Assembly: GCA_037044905.1 (NCBI GenBank) | Contig: JBAOKB010000153.1 | Span: 16,502 to 80,501, forward strand | Length of the DNA stretch: 64,000 bases | Reading direction: 5' to 3' | Source of the DNA: Hortaea werneckii | Taxonomy: Eukaryota; Ascomycota; Dothideomycetes; Mycosphaerellales; Teratosphaeriaceae | Part shown: positions 54,216 to 64,000 of the stretch, piece after piece | How the letters are laid out: every line of letters starts with the position of its first letter | Position numbering within the stretch: position 1 is the first letter of the stretch | Made by a program: the position numbers and the translations under genes | Notes under the pieces: model-generated | What the model was told of the DNA's origin: nothing | Databases searched by the model: none | What the model saw: the letters and a program-made list of their open reading frames with translations, nothing else

Positions 54216-55921
54216 GCTGCGAGATCAAGCCTGTCCGGCATAACGTTAGCTTGCCGATAGAATAATCCAAGGTCAATAGATGTCATTGAATCGCAGTCAA
54301 AGGTCGTCTGCAGGCTATAATGGTGCATTCCTTGAATAAGAGACACTGTTTGGTCATGCTTTCAAGTACACATCATTCGTGCCCTGCAAGTTAAGAAGTC
54401 AGAGCTAATGGACAAACTCACCAGATTCCCAAGCTAGCCGAGAGAAACGTGGGGAATACAATATCCACGTCCTGGATAGCCAAGCGACCTTTCCCCTAAC
54501 AATCCCAAACAAACCCTTGGGACCTCGGCTTTTCCAACACAAAGGTCTATGAGACGCGATCAAAGCAGCACGTACTCGCAGCCGTCAAATATGAGAGAGA
54601 AGTAAGGAATAGGAACTCGGACAAACGAATAAATCCGATCATCAGAAACAGCAGCCCCATGCACCATTATTACCACCCTGCATCCACCCACCAAACCGGT
54701 CAAAGGAGTTCATTTCCACTGCCGAATAGCCGTCCATCTTTCCCCAGACCGCAGGGCGGGGATGGGGGGGAGGGCGGATCACGGGAATGCGATATCTTGA
54801 CGAGCTTGAAGTTGCTTGAAAAAGGCCGGGGCTTGTGCAAGGATTGTGCAGGGAATAGTTGGAATTATGCCGCGGGGACGCGAATAAAAAACATCTAGCC
54901 CTTCTTCCTCTTTTCAGCTCTGTGCTGTGACAATTAGATTGCCATGCATTCCCTCGGGGTTAGGAGGGATGCGCGGTGCATAAAGTCCGAATCCAGCATC
55001 GGGTGCAGTTGTCCAGACCTTCTCCCGTCCTGGCTTCGGGATCGAAAGCGTCTGTTGACAGACGGAGACTGATTTTGGGTATGCGACCTATTTCGGGGTT
55101 GAAGGAAGGATTGCGCATAATAGCCGTCCGCTACCATTGCAGTCGATTCGGAGTCTAGTAGAGTGGAGGTTTCAGCTGAAGTTTTCGAAAGGGAGTTGTT
55201 GAGATGCACTCTCACACGATGATTGTGTAGGACAGAGATTCGAGCAGAAGGATCGTCCTCGAGCTGCTTGCAACCCTCAACAACGTAAGAAGGGACAAAT
55301 GATTTCGTCCTCAACCACCCAATGTGTAGTCCGCCAGGTCAATGCTTCCAATCGCACCGTTAGCCTCAGATCTATCACATGGGATCATGTTCCCCAGAAC
55401 TTGGACGAAACCCAGCATGCGTAATTGCCGTCCACTCATCTTTCACTGCGACTAGATTCTCGATATCGCCTGCTTCTTTTGCTGGCAAGAGGACCACCTC
55501 ACTCACCATATAGCCGCCTAGTAAACCCTTCTATCCCACCCCAAGGTTGTCAATTAATCGCACGCGACTGCACTCGGCGGTTGCAGGAGAAATCCTGCGG
55601 AATTGGGATGCCCTCCACCGTTGATTTCCCCAGCATCGCGACTAACGGTCTTGAATAATATAAGTCGTCGATGAACTGGATGCAATGCGTCCGCCGATTG
55701 CTCCCGGAGATCCCCCGCGTAATCACCGTTCCTTCCATTTTCGATAGTCCGGCATCGTCACAAAGAGCCCTCGACGGGATGGACTGGGCAGTCCGTTCCA
55801 TGCAAACCCTCCATTTGGTGGTACCAGTAAGGATCCTCTGCTAACGCTGCGCCTCCCACCTTTCACAATCGGGGCATCGTCACCAGAGATACAGAATAGA
55901 CCGAGTGAGTAGGAGTCGACG

Positions 55922-55949
55922 AAAAAAAAAAAAAAAAAAAAAAAAAAAA
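55922..55949. repeat. Poly-A run of 28
   Basis: Twenty-eight A in a row lie in non-coding DNA. There is no adjacent open reading frame or target-site duplication visible that would mark a retrotransposon tail. Confidence 0.8.
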
Positions 55950-56602
55950 CGAGCAGTCCATCCAGGAGGGTACCAGCAGGATCTCCTATCTATAAAATCC
56001 GTCCCCTTCACCTTCTCGAACAAGTCCAGCATCACCACCCAATGATTTCAGGACGGAAAAAGTAACCCACGTAGGAAGCCAGACAGTCGAATGAACCCCA
56101 CGCCTGCCTGCCTGCCTGCCTGTCTGCCCAACCCATCTCCCCGGAGGAGTTTTCCAAAAACGCAAAGAGAAAACCCCATGAACGCCGTCCAGATCTTCCG
56201 AATCCGGGGAGTCTATCATCGTCCACCCAGAAAGGGATGCCCAGATAGGATAGGAAAGGATAGGGGTGGTTTTACTAAAATAATCAGATAGCCCGTCTAC
56301 AACCCCTTCTATGCGGTTGTGATAAAAGCCCTAACAATCCGTGAAGGGTAGGTATCCAGTACACGATCACGCACAATCCCGGAACGGCCGATTTGTCGCA
56401 GTCCAGTCGTCGGGAAGACCGAGCTTCCCCATCCTGCGGACGAGGGGCAGGGTAGGTGAAGAAATGATGACGATGATGATGATGGGGAAGGTCTTCGATC
56501 CATATCCATGCATGCATCTACTCGGGAGCGGAAAGGGGTCGGGGGAGGAGGAGTAGCAGGAAGACCTAAGACGTGAGACAGCTTTGCCAGAGGATTGGAA
56601 AT

Positions 56603-56644
<42 letters not shown>

Positions 56645-56662
56645 GAGAGAGAGAGAGAGAGA
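56603..56662. repeat. Poly-G run of 41 with adjoining (GA)n
   Basis: Forty-one G are followed directly by about nine GA dinucleotides. This is the longest homopolymer of the window and lies about 380 bp downstream of the GPD1 stop. Confidence 0.85.
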
Positions 56663-57038
56663 TGATGATGAAGATGTTCAAAGGGGCAAAAGAAAGAAGG
56701 GGAAAGGGGAGGGGTTTCGAAGAATTTTTCCATGGGTATCGTTTCCCCCTTCCTCTCTCATCCGAAGGGGCCAAAATCTATCTTAGACCTATTCTATATG
56801 TCTCAGGAAAAAATCATGCATCTCACATCTCACATTCCCATATTTCTCATCATCATCATCAACAATCTCTCGTGTCCCTCTTTGGGGGGGGAAAAAGGCG
56901 CCCAGCGCCCTACATCCATCCATCCATCCATCAATCCATCCATGCATCCATCACTCGATCCACGGAAAACCTTCTCGAAAAAGCCACAAAAAAAATCAAC
57001 CAAAACGCAACAGGCAGCAAGACAACAAAGAACCTTCT

Positions 57039-58322
57039 TTAATCCTTCTGCTCAATCAAATCCGGGATATCCTTGGCCTGATACTTGCCCTCGAGAATAT
57101 TATAAACGGCGGTGAAAAGCGGGAACTCCTTCTCCTTGCCCTGCATCTTGAGGAAAGCGTTGACCTCATACGCCGTGCCCGTACCCTGCAGCTGCTGCCC
57201 ATTGAGCTCGCGCTTCTCAATCTCCGCGATCGGCTTGCCCTCAGCGGCGGACATTTTGGCGCAGCGGAAATTGCGGCCGGAGCCACAGGACGTGATCATG
57301 TCAGCGACGCCGCAGGATTCCTCGGTGAAGGACTCGGCGCGGACGGTGTCGGCGAAGAACATCTTCCCGAAGCGGACCTCCTCCATGATGCCCACGCGCA
57401 TGACGGCGGCTTTGGCGTTGTCGCCCCAGCCCAGGCCGTCGACCCAGCCGGCGCCCAGCGCGACGACGTTCTTCAGGGCGCCGCCGAGCGAGACACCCGC
57501 CACGTCCGAGACGATGCGGACGTGGAAGTAGGGGCGGTGGAAGAGCTTCTTCATGTTGCGGGCGTGCAGGGCGGGATACTCGGAGGGCAGGGACTTGAGG
57601 TGCTGGATCTTGCCGCTGGCGTTCTTGATGCTCTCGGCGACGAGGTTGGTGAGGTCGACGTGCGAGGCCTTGGGGGAGCCGCCGGGGGTTCCGCCGGGGG
57701 TGGCGGCGGGGGTAGGGTGCTTGGAGTCCATCGACGGCGGGTCGTAGGCCACCGTCGTCTCGGACCACTTCTCCAGGGCCACCTCGGTGGCGATGTTGGC
57801 TCCGCTCAGCGCGCCGCAGTAGATGCCCAGCTTCTCGCCGATGCTCTCGGAGAAGAGCTCGCAGCCGGACTCGGAGACATCGACACCCTTCACGCAGCTG
57901 ATGCCGCGGGCGTAGGGCACGATGTTGCCCCGGAGGGTATCGCAGGTCTTGGCGATGAACTGATGGGGCAGGTTGAAGACGAGGATGGTGGCGCCCTTGA
58001 CGGCGTCGAGCAGGTCCGGGTTGGCGACGATGTTGTGGGGCAGGGCGATGTTGGGCAGGTACTTGACGTTCTCATGGAAGGTGTTGATGAGGGAGGTGAG
58101 CTTCTGGGGCTTGCTGGTGAGCTCGTTGCTGGCGTCGTAGTGCTTGCTGGTCTCGGGGATCTGGTATTGCTCCTCGAACACCCACATCTGCACCTCCTCT
58201 TCGAAGATATCATTGTGCTCCTTGCAGTTCTCGGCCACAACCTTGGCGATGGTCGTTCCCCAGTTGCCTGAGCCGACCACACAGACCTTGTGCTTCTGCG
58301 AGTGGGTGGATAGCGAGGCCAT
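57039..58322 (-). CDS. GPD1: Glycerol-3-phosphate dehydrogenase [NAD+]
   Basis: The protein is 427 aa from the ATG of MASLSTHSQKHK, intronless. The Rossmann motif GSGNWG (17-22) binds NAD. The substrate-binding core is typical: FNLPHQFI, GISCVKGVD, YCGALSGANIATEVA, the FHRPYFHVRIVSDVAG segment, and GALKNVVALGAGWVDGLGWGDNAKAAVMRVG with the catalytic Lys in GALKN. The enzyme reduces dihydroxyacetone phosphate to glycerol-3-phosphate in the cytosol, the first step to glycerol as an osmolyte. A Pro/Gly-rich insert (TPAATPGGTPGGSP) sits near residues 205-220 between the cofactor and substrate parts, longer than in yeast. The frame stays open 137 codons upstream of this ATG (see findings). Confidence 0.95.
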   Translation of the reverse strand: MASLSTHSQKHKVCVVGSGNWGTTIAKVVAENCKEHNDIFEEEVQMWVFEEQYQIPETSKHYDASNELTSKPQKLTSLINTFHENVKYLPNIALPHNIVANPDLLDAVKGATILVFNLPHQFIAKTCDTLRGNIVPYARGISCVKGVDVSESGCELFSESIGEKLGIYCGALSGANIATEVALEKWSETTVAYDPPSMDSKHPTPAATPGGTPGGSPKASHVDLTNLVAESIKNASGKIQHLKSLPSEYPALHARNMKKLFHRPYFHVRIVSDVAGVSLGGALKNVVALGAGWVDGLGWGDNAKAAVMRVGIMEEVRFGKMFFADTVRAESFTEESCGVADMITSCGSGRNFRCAKMSAAEGKPIAEIEKRELNGQQLQGTGTAYEVNAFLKMQGKEKEFPLFTAVYNILEGKYQAKDIPDLIEQKD

Positions 58323-58795
58323 GGTTGCGAGGGGTCTAGCGGTATGGTGATGTCTGACGGTCAAGGGAGTGGGAGGATGGAGACAGGTAGCAGTAGTGGT
58401 GGTTGTAGCAGTGGTGTTGGTGCGGTGGTTATTATTTGAAGTCAGGAAACAATTGTGATTCACGAAGGAGCGGCGAGGTAGAAGGAGGGCAGAAGGAGAA
58501 AGCGCTGAGTTCCTTCTCAAGGCCGGGCCCCGTGATGACGTCGGGTTCCTCGCAAATTCTTTCCAGACTGCGAATGAGGGCAGAGTGACGATGGCGGGCA
58601 CGACGACGGCGGAGACCCTCACACGCGCTACTCCCACGCTCGCCGGGGTTGACATCAATTGTGGCTCCCGGCGGTGATCTAGTCCTCGACTAGCTGCCAG
58701 CAAGTGAAAAGCCGATGAATACGCTGGAGACACCAGCCCGAGCCAAAAACTGGTCGGTCGGGAACGGTGATGTGGACAACAAGTGTAGTGTAACA

Positions 58796-58807
58796 GTACC
58801 TAGGTAC
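58796..58807. repeat. Perfect 12-bp palindrome GTACCTAGGTAC
   Basis: It lies about 475 bp upstream of the GPD1 start and shares its CCTAGG core with other promoter tracts here. Confidence 0.7.
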
Positions 58808-59344
58808 TGTAACAAGCGCGTCTAGCCCGGGGGGTTAAACGAAAACCTTGCCTTCCACCCCTTCCCACACGACAATCATCCATGAGCGTCCCTACTTTTT
58901 TTCGCGCGTGCATCGACACACGACAACAGAAGGCAGATCATTAAAAAAAAAAAATTTCCCAAAAGTTTACCTTAACCCCCAGGTACCAGATCGGGAGGTA
59001 CGTCACTTCCCGCGTTGAGACCCCTCGGCGGGTCAACCGCGTCCACCGACGAGGACAAGGGGCCCACCGGATTGGCATTTTATTAGCCTAATAATAATCA
59101 TTGGCGAGAGAACTGTGATGGGGATTCACTGCAGGGCCTGGATGATATCTGGGTGCGGACTGCAACTCTCTTTGATCAAACGACATTTCGGCTGAAAACG
59201 AGGAAAGGGTGAATTGATCCGGTAGTCCCACATAGCAGATCTGAAATGCGAATCCCAAGTCTTTATCAGTCGACAAGAAGTTTTCTCATTCTGCAAAAAC
59301 AACCGGACATAGTGCTGGTGGTGGTGGTATCATATACTACTTTA

Positions 59345-59346
<2 letters not shown>

Positions 59347-59380
<34 letters not shown>
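59347..59380. repeat. Poly-C run of 34
   Basis: Thirty-four consecutive C lie about 550 bp beyond the ATG1 stop codon, in non-coding DNA. Confidence 0.85.
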
Positions 59381-59382
<2 letters not shown>

Positions 59383-59927
59383 GGCCCAATCTAATCCCAT
59401 TCCTGTAACGCCCAGAGAGAGAAACTTCCCATATACTTGGCTTCCCTGTTATCCCATATCCCCAATCTCCATCCCCCTTTCTCCATGGCCTTTCCTGTTT
59501 GCTCCTAAAAAAACTCACATCCCATGATAGACCAGCACGCCCGTATCAAGAAGAAGCAAAAAAAAAAAAAAAAGAAAGAAAGAAAGAAAAAGAAGAGGAA
59601 GAAACGCCTCATATGACCAGGCAGAGGGAAGTAATGTATCCCCACCTCCATGCGCGATCGTGCCTTGCGGGCCTCCACGCTGCAGAGGCGCGCCCACGAT
59701 CTCCCGTTCAGATCCCAATAAAGAAACGCCATCAGTGCAATATCATAGGTATAGGTCCTCAATTCGTCAAGATTCGTGGTGTGCAGATACATTCTCAATC
59801 CTGCACGGGGCCCCGGCTCCCGCTCTTGCTGTGGCGCGGCATGGGGCTATGCAATTCGTATTGCCTCTCTGGAAAACGCCCGTCATGAACAGTCCTGTGT
59901 GTGTATGTGTGTGAGGAGGATGACCTC

Positions 59928-62900
59928 TCAACGCGGTGGAGTACCCGCAAGCGCCCCCGCCGGCGTCAGAGAAGACGGGGAAGGGTTGCTGGTCGGCTTG
60001 GGGGTCGCATTACTGCTGTTGTTGCTGAGCGAAGATCTCGGGCCGGTGGACGGCTGGGGGTGGTTGATCTTCTTCCTCAGGCCTGCAAGGCGCGAGCGGG
60101 CGCCTTCGATCACTGTGGAATATGTTAGCAAACCTTTCTTCGCTCAGGCATAGGGAGAGAGGGGAACATACGCTTAATGACAGTCTGCCGATCATGGCTC
60201 TCCATGCCCACCACGAGCTCGTCGCCGGCCTTGTCCTTCTTCTGACTGGGCCGCCTAATAAGCGGCTCATCGTCAGCTTCGAGGACAGCCTCGAGCAACA
60301 TGACAGCCGTGACGTAGCTGAGCTCACAGTCGGCGAGATCCTCATTGACCAGCTCGCTGACGGCCGCAGCGCGGCTCATCTCGACCGCGCGCTCGAACAT
60401 CAACCGCTCGGCCGTGACGCCGCTCGTGATCGTGATACGTTCGGCCGAGGCGGTCACGGCGGCCTTCGGGGCCGAGGAGCCAGTGCTCTGACTATTCGGG
60501 TGGGAGGGGTGATCGTCCGGCAGTTGACGCTGGGCATGCTGGAGCTTGCGTCCGACGACTTCAGACTTGCCGAGGCAGTCGTTGAAACGCTCACGCGTCC
60601 ACTGCACGATGCTGTTGAGACGTTTGCTGACGTCGGCCTTGGTGTTCGAGGGCTTGGATGAAGGGTCGGAGGTGATGACCTCGCCGCGATTCTGCTTGCT
60701 CCACCAGTACCCTGCAAGATCGATAGTCTTGGCAAGGATCGCCAGGGTCTTCACATACAACACCAATGCCTCCTCAGCGACGCTGACAATAGCAGCCGTG
60801 GTCATGTCTTTATCTTCGCCCTCTTCAATCTGCTCGCTTGGCTTCTCTTGAGCACCCAAGTGCTGGATACCAAGCGGATCCATGGCAGAGGGCGCGGCTG
60901 GAATCAACTGCTTGTACTTGACCTCGGCAAAACCCCAGATCACGTCGCTTCGATGCGCAGCCTCCTCCATAGTGCGCATGACTTTCGTATCTTCGTCTAT
61001 TGGCATCTTGCCGTCGTTGCCATCACCAGGGAGCAGCGCAGGCTGTGGCGTTGGATAACTTGGAAATGCACTGTAGCCAGCCGGGGGTGACTGGCCTTTG
61101 CCCAGGGGAGGGGACGTGCCTAGGGCACCAAACAGACGCACGTTCGCTGCATTGAGCGCTTTGTTCAGCATATTTGTCGCTGATTGGGGGCTAGGAGCCC
61201 AGCGGCGCTCGAAGGAACCGGCACGTTGGTGCAATGCAGGCGAGCGCCCGGTCACCATCTGCATAGCACGAGATGGACTGGGCGGTTGTGCTCCAGTCGT
61301 CGCAGTAGGCTGACCCTGCGTTGTTGCTCGACGAATCATTGCGGCTTGAGGATTTTGCCCATGTCGACCGTTCGCGTTCGCTTCCAACTCGTCTGCAAAT
61401 GCATTGACTTCGACATGACGCTTCTCAATGACCACGTACTCCTTCTCAAACGCCACATCTTGCGCACTCCTTTCACGAGTAGTCCTCGCAGTCTTGCCTT
61501 TGCCCTCATCCTGTACATTTGTAGGCTCCCTAACCATCGGTGGACCTGCCAAAGGCGAAGATCTACTAGCTCGTCGCTCAATTTTGGCTGCAGGCGCGGA
61601 TGCTGGCTGGCCAACGAGCAGCGCCTCGCGCGCAGGTGCAGTTGCATGAGCAACAATACTCGGCCTGCGCTGGTGGCGATTGCTGGGCTGCCTTTGAATG
61701 GGAATGCCCTCAGGGTGAGGCTCGGAAGTCTTGCGGCGTGAAATCTCATCGGAGGGTCTCGCCCGAATCTCCTGATCCGATGACTTCCTTGAAGGCTGGT
61801 CATGTGCATGATCCTGAGTTGTCTTCCTCTGCGTCTTCTTGTCTTCTGGAGGGGTTTGAGATTGTGCCGGAGCATCAATAGCTTGTCTAGCCATACGACG
61901 CGAGAGTTCCGAGTCCCTCGGCTCAGGCGGCGGACGTAAAGTCGCAGCAGGACGATCCTCCTGCACCAATCCAGGAATGTCGCCCGTCACCACTGGATCT
62001 TCAAAGAATTCCTCGTACGATACACGATCCAGTGGACTCTTCTTGAGCAGCTTTCGAATGACATCCTTCATCCCACGGCTGATCACCATATTCCTGTTGT
62101 CGAAGATGATCTGGTCGTTAGCCTTCTCAATCTTGCGGAGCAGATCAACATGGTTTTGAGCACGGAAAGGCGGCTTGCCGACGACCATCTCATGGAGCAC
62201 AGTGCCCGTCGACCACAGATCGGCACGTGCATCGTACTTCTCGTAGCGCAGAATTTCCGGAGCCATGTACAGAGGGGATCCACACAGGGTCTCGGCCATG
62301 GCGGTGGATGGTAGATGACGAGCAAAGCCGAAGTCGGCAATCTTCAGCATGGGCAGCGTCTCGACACCGACAGTTGGAACGAGCGAGTGCTCACTGACAG
62401 CGAGAGGTACATCTTCGGGTCTTTGCTGAGCCATGTAGGATGGCGCTGGGTTCAGAAGCAAGTTTTGCGGCTTGATGTCCCGATGAATCAGGTTTCTACC
62501 CCGCAGGTACTCAAGGGCGCTGGCGATTTGCTTCAGAAAGTGACGCGAGAGAACTTCGTTCAGACCGCCAGCAGGTGGGTTCGGATATCTCCTGAAAATG
62601 TCCGCCGTCTCGGGAAGTTGAGCTAGGGTGTGACGTTTCTTCATAAACTGCGCCAGATCCGAAAGCTGACAGTACTCCATGACTAAGTAGAAGTGAGATG
62701 GCAACTCGATGCATTCGAACAGAGACACGATGTGGGGATGTTGTAAGCTCTTGAGGATGCCGATCTCGGTATGGAGGTTCTCTCTCAGCTTGCGAGTGAG
62801 TTTGCCCATCTGCACGGCCTTGACCGCAGCGAATGATCTCTTCGTCTATACAGTTTGTTAGCCAATTTGTACAATCAATCGCCTCGTTGACGAGGCAGCA

Positions 62901-63078
62901 TCTCCGATATCCTAAGGGAGATACGTACCCTATGCTGGGCTAAGAAGACGGTAGCGAAGCTACCTTTACCAATCTCCTTGCCTCTCCTGAAGTCACCGAT
63001 CACCTCATCGGGCTCCTGATCTGGGTTTGGAGCCGGCCGCCTCGATGATGAGGCCGCCGGCGCCCTGTTGGTCGCCAT
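59928..63078 (-). CDS. ATG1: ATG1 autophagy serine/threonine kinase, three exons
   Basis: Exons are 63078-62929, 62845-60172 and 60112-59928, giving 1002 aa. Introns of 83 and 59 nt have GTACGT and GTATGT donors and TATAG and CACAG acceptors. The kinase domain is N-terminal: glycine loop GKGSFATVF in exon 1, catalytic Lys at about 59 (AAVKAV), HRDIKPQN with Asp at about 173, DFG at about 221 and YMAPEIL. Exon 1 splits off the glycine loop, so the intron is needed for an active kinase. A long Ser/Pro-rich linker follows, then the C-terminal helical tMIT region (KLLEAVLE-type helices and, after the last intron, IEGARSRLAGLRKK), which binds ATG13 in yeast. ATG1 starts autophagosome formation under TORC1 and nutrient control. 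Length is normal for filamentous fungi. Confidence 0.95.
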
Positions 63079-64000
63079 CGTGGTTATCCGGGCAGCGTCT
63101 GTTGTCTATGGCGGTGATGGCAGCGAGTCTACTTGTTGCTCTTCGAGGGACGTGTTAGGTGGCACTGTGCAGTGCGAGGTGAAGCGTGGCGTGCATGAAT
63201 GTAGACTTGATGCAGGGGTGGGAGCGGTTGCTAGGGTACGGAGACTAGTCTCGGCGTTGACTATGCAGGCATCATGCGTAGGTCTGGAGAAGGTCGGTCT
63301 AGCGTCGCGTGGAGAGGAGAAGAGCCCCAAGGGCGTTGCAGGTGCCGTGCAAGCGCAGCTCGTGAAGAGGCGGTCAGGCGAGACAGAGAGCCGCACGGGA
63401 TCTGGCGGTGGCAGGGCGTCAAGTGATGAGGAGTCACAGGGCTCAGCGGCGCGAGAGGCGATGCGGGGGAGGACGGAGGTGGCGATGGAGGGAGGTGTGA
63501 CTGGAGAAGAGGTTAGAGATTAGGGGCTGCCGATGCGATGTGTGATGGCAACGACAGCGGCAGCGGTGTGGTGTGGATGGTGTGGTGGAGGTGGTGGTGC
63601 GGCAGTAGGTGACCTCCAAGGTGATGATGGATAGCAACGACGCTGGACGGTGACGGTGACGGGACCTGGGACCTGGGGACTCGCGCGCGCGCGCGTGCAC
63701 GGACCGGGTCAGATAAGAGCTCCAGGCGGTTATCTTATCGAGGCTTCTCTTCGGCTACACTTCCGCTGCGAGCTACTTAGCATACTACACTCCTACAGGC
63801 TACAGACCACGGTAACCACAGGTACTTCCATCCACACGTGTACAATACATCTCTTGAATCTGTGCCCACACTCAATATTAGCACTGATATACTCTTCAAC
63901 GTATCATCACATTATGTACATAAAGCACAAATCAACCACAGCCACTGAGAGACCATGGTCTGATGCGGCTATCCGTTTGGGCAATCCGAGATAGGCCTCT
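63079..64000. other. Upstream region of ATG1 to the window edge
   Basis: No supported gene is present. It contains a GCGCGCGCGCGT run at about 63683-63697 and GGTGGTG-rich patches near 63570-63600. Plus-strand frames here are short and Gly/Arg-rich, probably chance. Confidence 0.45.

Larger units (their letters stand above)
54216..57038. other. Long non-coding stretch with extreme homopolymers
   Basis: These 2.8 kb lie between the MFS promoter and the 3' end of the GPD1-type gene. They contain A28 at 55922-55949, G41 at 56603-56643 followed by (GA)n to about 56662, and a CATC repeat at about 56910-56950. Open frames are short or made of these repeats. No gene is supported. Confidence 0.55.
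58323..59927. other. GPD1 upstream region and ATG1 downstream flank
   Basis: No separate gene is supported. The region holds a GTACCTAGGTAC palindrome at 58796-58807, CCCCT/AGGGG cores (stress-element-like, but short) at about 58858 and 59021, a C34 run at 59347-59380 and an A16 run at 59558-59573. Confidence 0.5.

Noticed and set aside
55922..55949. Poly-A tail of a retrotransposon
   Set aside because: No reverse-transcriptase frame or target-site duplication lies next to the run; other homopolymers of all bases occur nearby.
57522..58271. 249-codon frame antisense to GPD1
   Set aside because: Gly/Leu/Val-rich shadow of a GC-biased coding strand; the sense frame is a certain enzyme.
1..64000. 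tRNA, rRNA or CRISPR features
   Set aside because: I scanned by eye for tRNA B-box-like GGTTCGANTCC stems and for regular spacer-repeat arrays and found none convincing; a covariance search could still find one.

Overview
This window is nuclear DNA from a filamentous ascomycete (Pezizomycotina). The evidence is gene-dense DNA with moderate GC, short introns (45-111 nt, GTRNGT donors, CTRAC-like branch points, CAG/TAG acceptors), and recognisable fungal genes: autophagy kinase ATG1, ATG10, an arrestin-related trafficking adaptor, DHA1-type MFS transporters and a DUF8004-like protein. A dothideomycete is my guess, but nothing seen fixes the class. There are no bacterial-type operons, CRISPR arrays, rRNA or convincing tRNA genes, and no intact transposon.

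Layout. 0-8.6 kb: the N-terminus of a lysine-rich protein leaving the left edge, a three-exon acidic protein with a Cys-rich zinc-binding-like motif, a small hypothetical, an alpha-arrestin with a PPxY motif and a GT8-like Golgi glycosyltransferase. 10.9-13 kb: a three-exon DHA1 transporter. 13.5-19.3 kb: a divergent pair, a coiled-coil disordered protein and a PHD-PIF1 helicase. 19.5-23.5 kb: ATG10 (two exons), a small membrane protein broken by an in-frame TAG, then poorly coding DNA. 23.8-30.3 kb: DUF8004-like protein, DNA polymerase delta small subunit (POL31/cdc1), and a small single-pass membrane protein. 31.6-35.7 kb: an uncharacterised 715-aa protein divergent from eIF3m. 38.5-43.5 kb: three minus-strand genes including a salicylate-hydroxylase-like FAD monooxygenase. 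45-47.7 kb: a nitronate monooxygenase and a secreted class 3 lipase. 48.6-54.2 kb: a polytopic membrane protein, a disordered protein and a four-exon DHA1 transporter. 57-63.1 kb: NAD-dependent glycerol-3-phosphate dehydrogenase and ATG1.

The genes are mostly independent housekeeping and accessory units. Two functional themes recur: autophagy (ATG1 and ATG10, about 40 kb apart) and chromosome maintenance (POL31, the PHD-PIF1 helicase, and neighbours carrying SUMO-interaction-like motifs). No polyketide or peptide synthase backbone is present, so I do not call a secondary-metabolite cluster. I found no clear undescribed system. The best leads are the divergent PIF1/coiled-coil pair with SIM-like motifs, the interrupted membrane protein, the very long G/C homopolymers (one four bases before a start codon), and recurring ACCTAGGT palindromic tracts in promoters. 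Where a gene has introns, the span covers the whole model and exon limits are given in the evidence.
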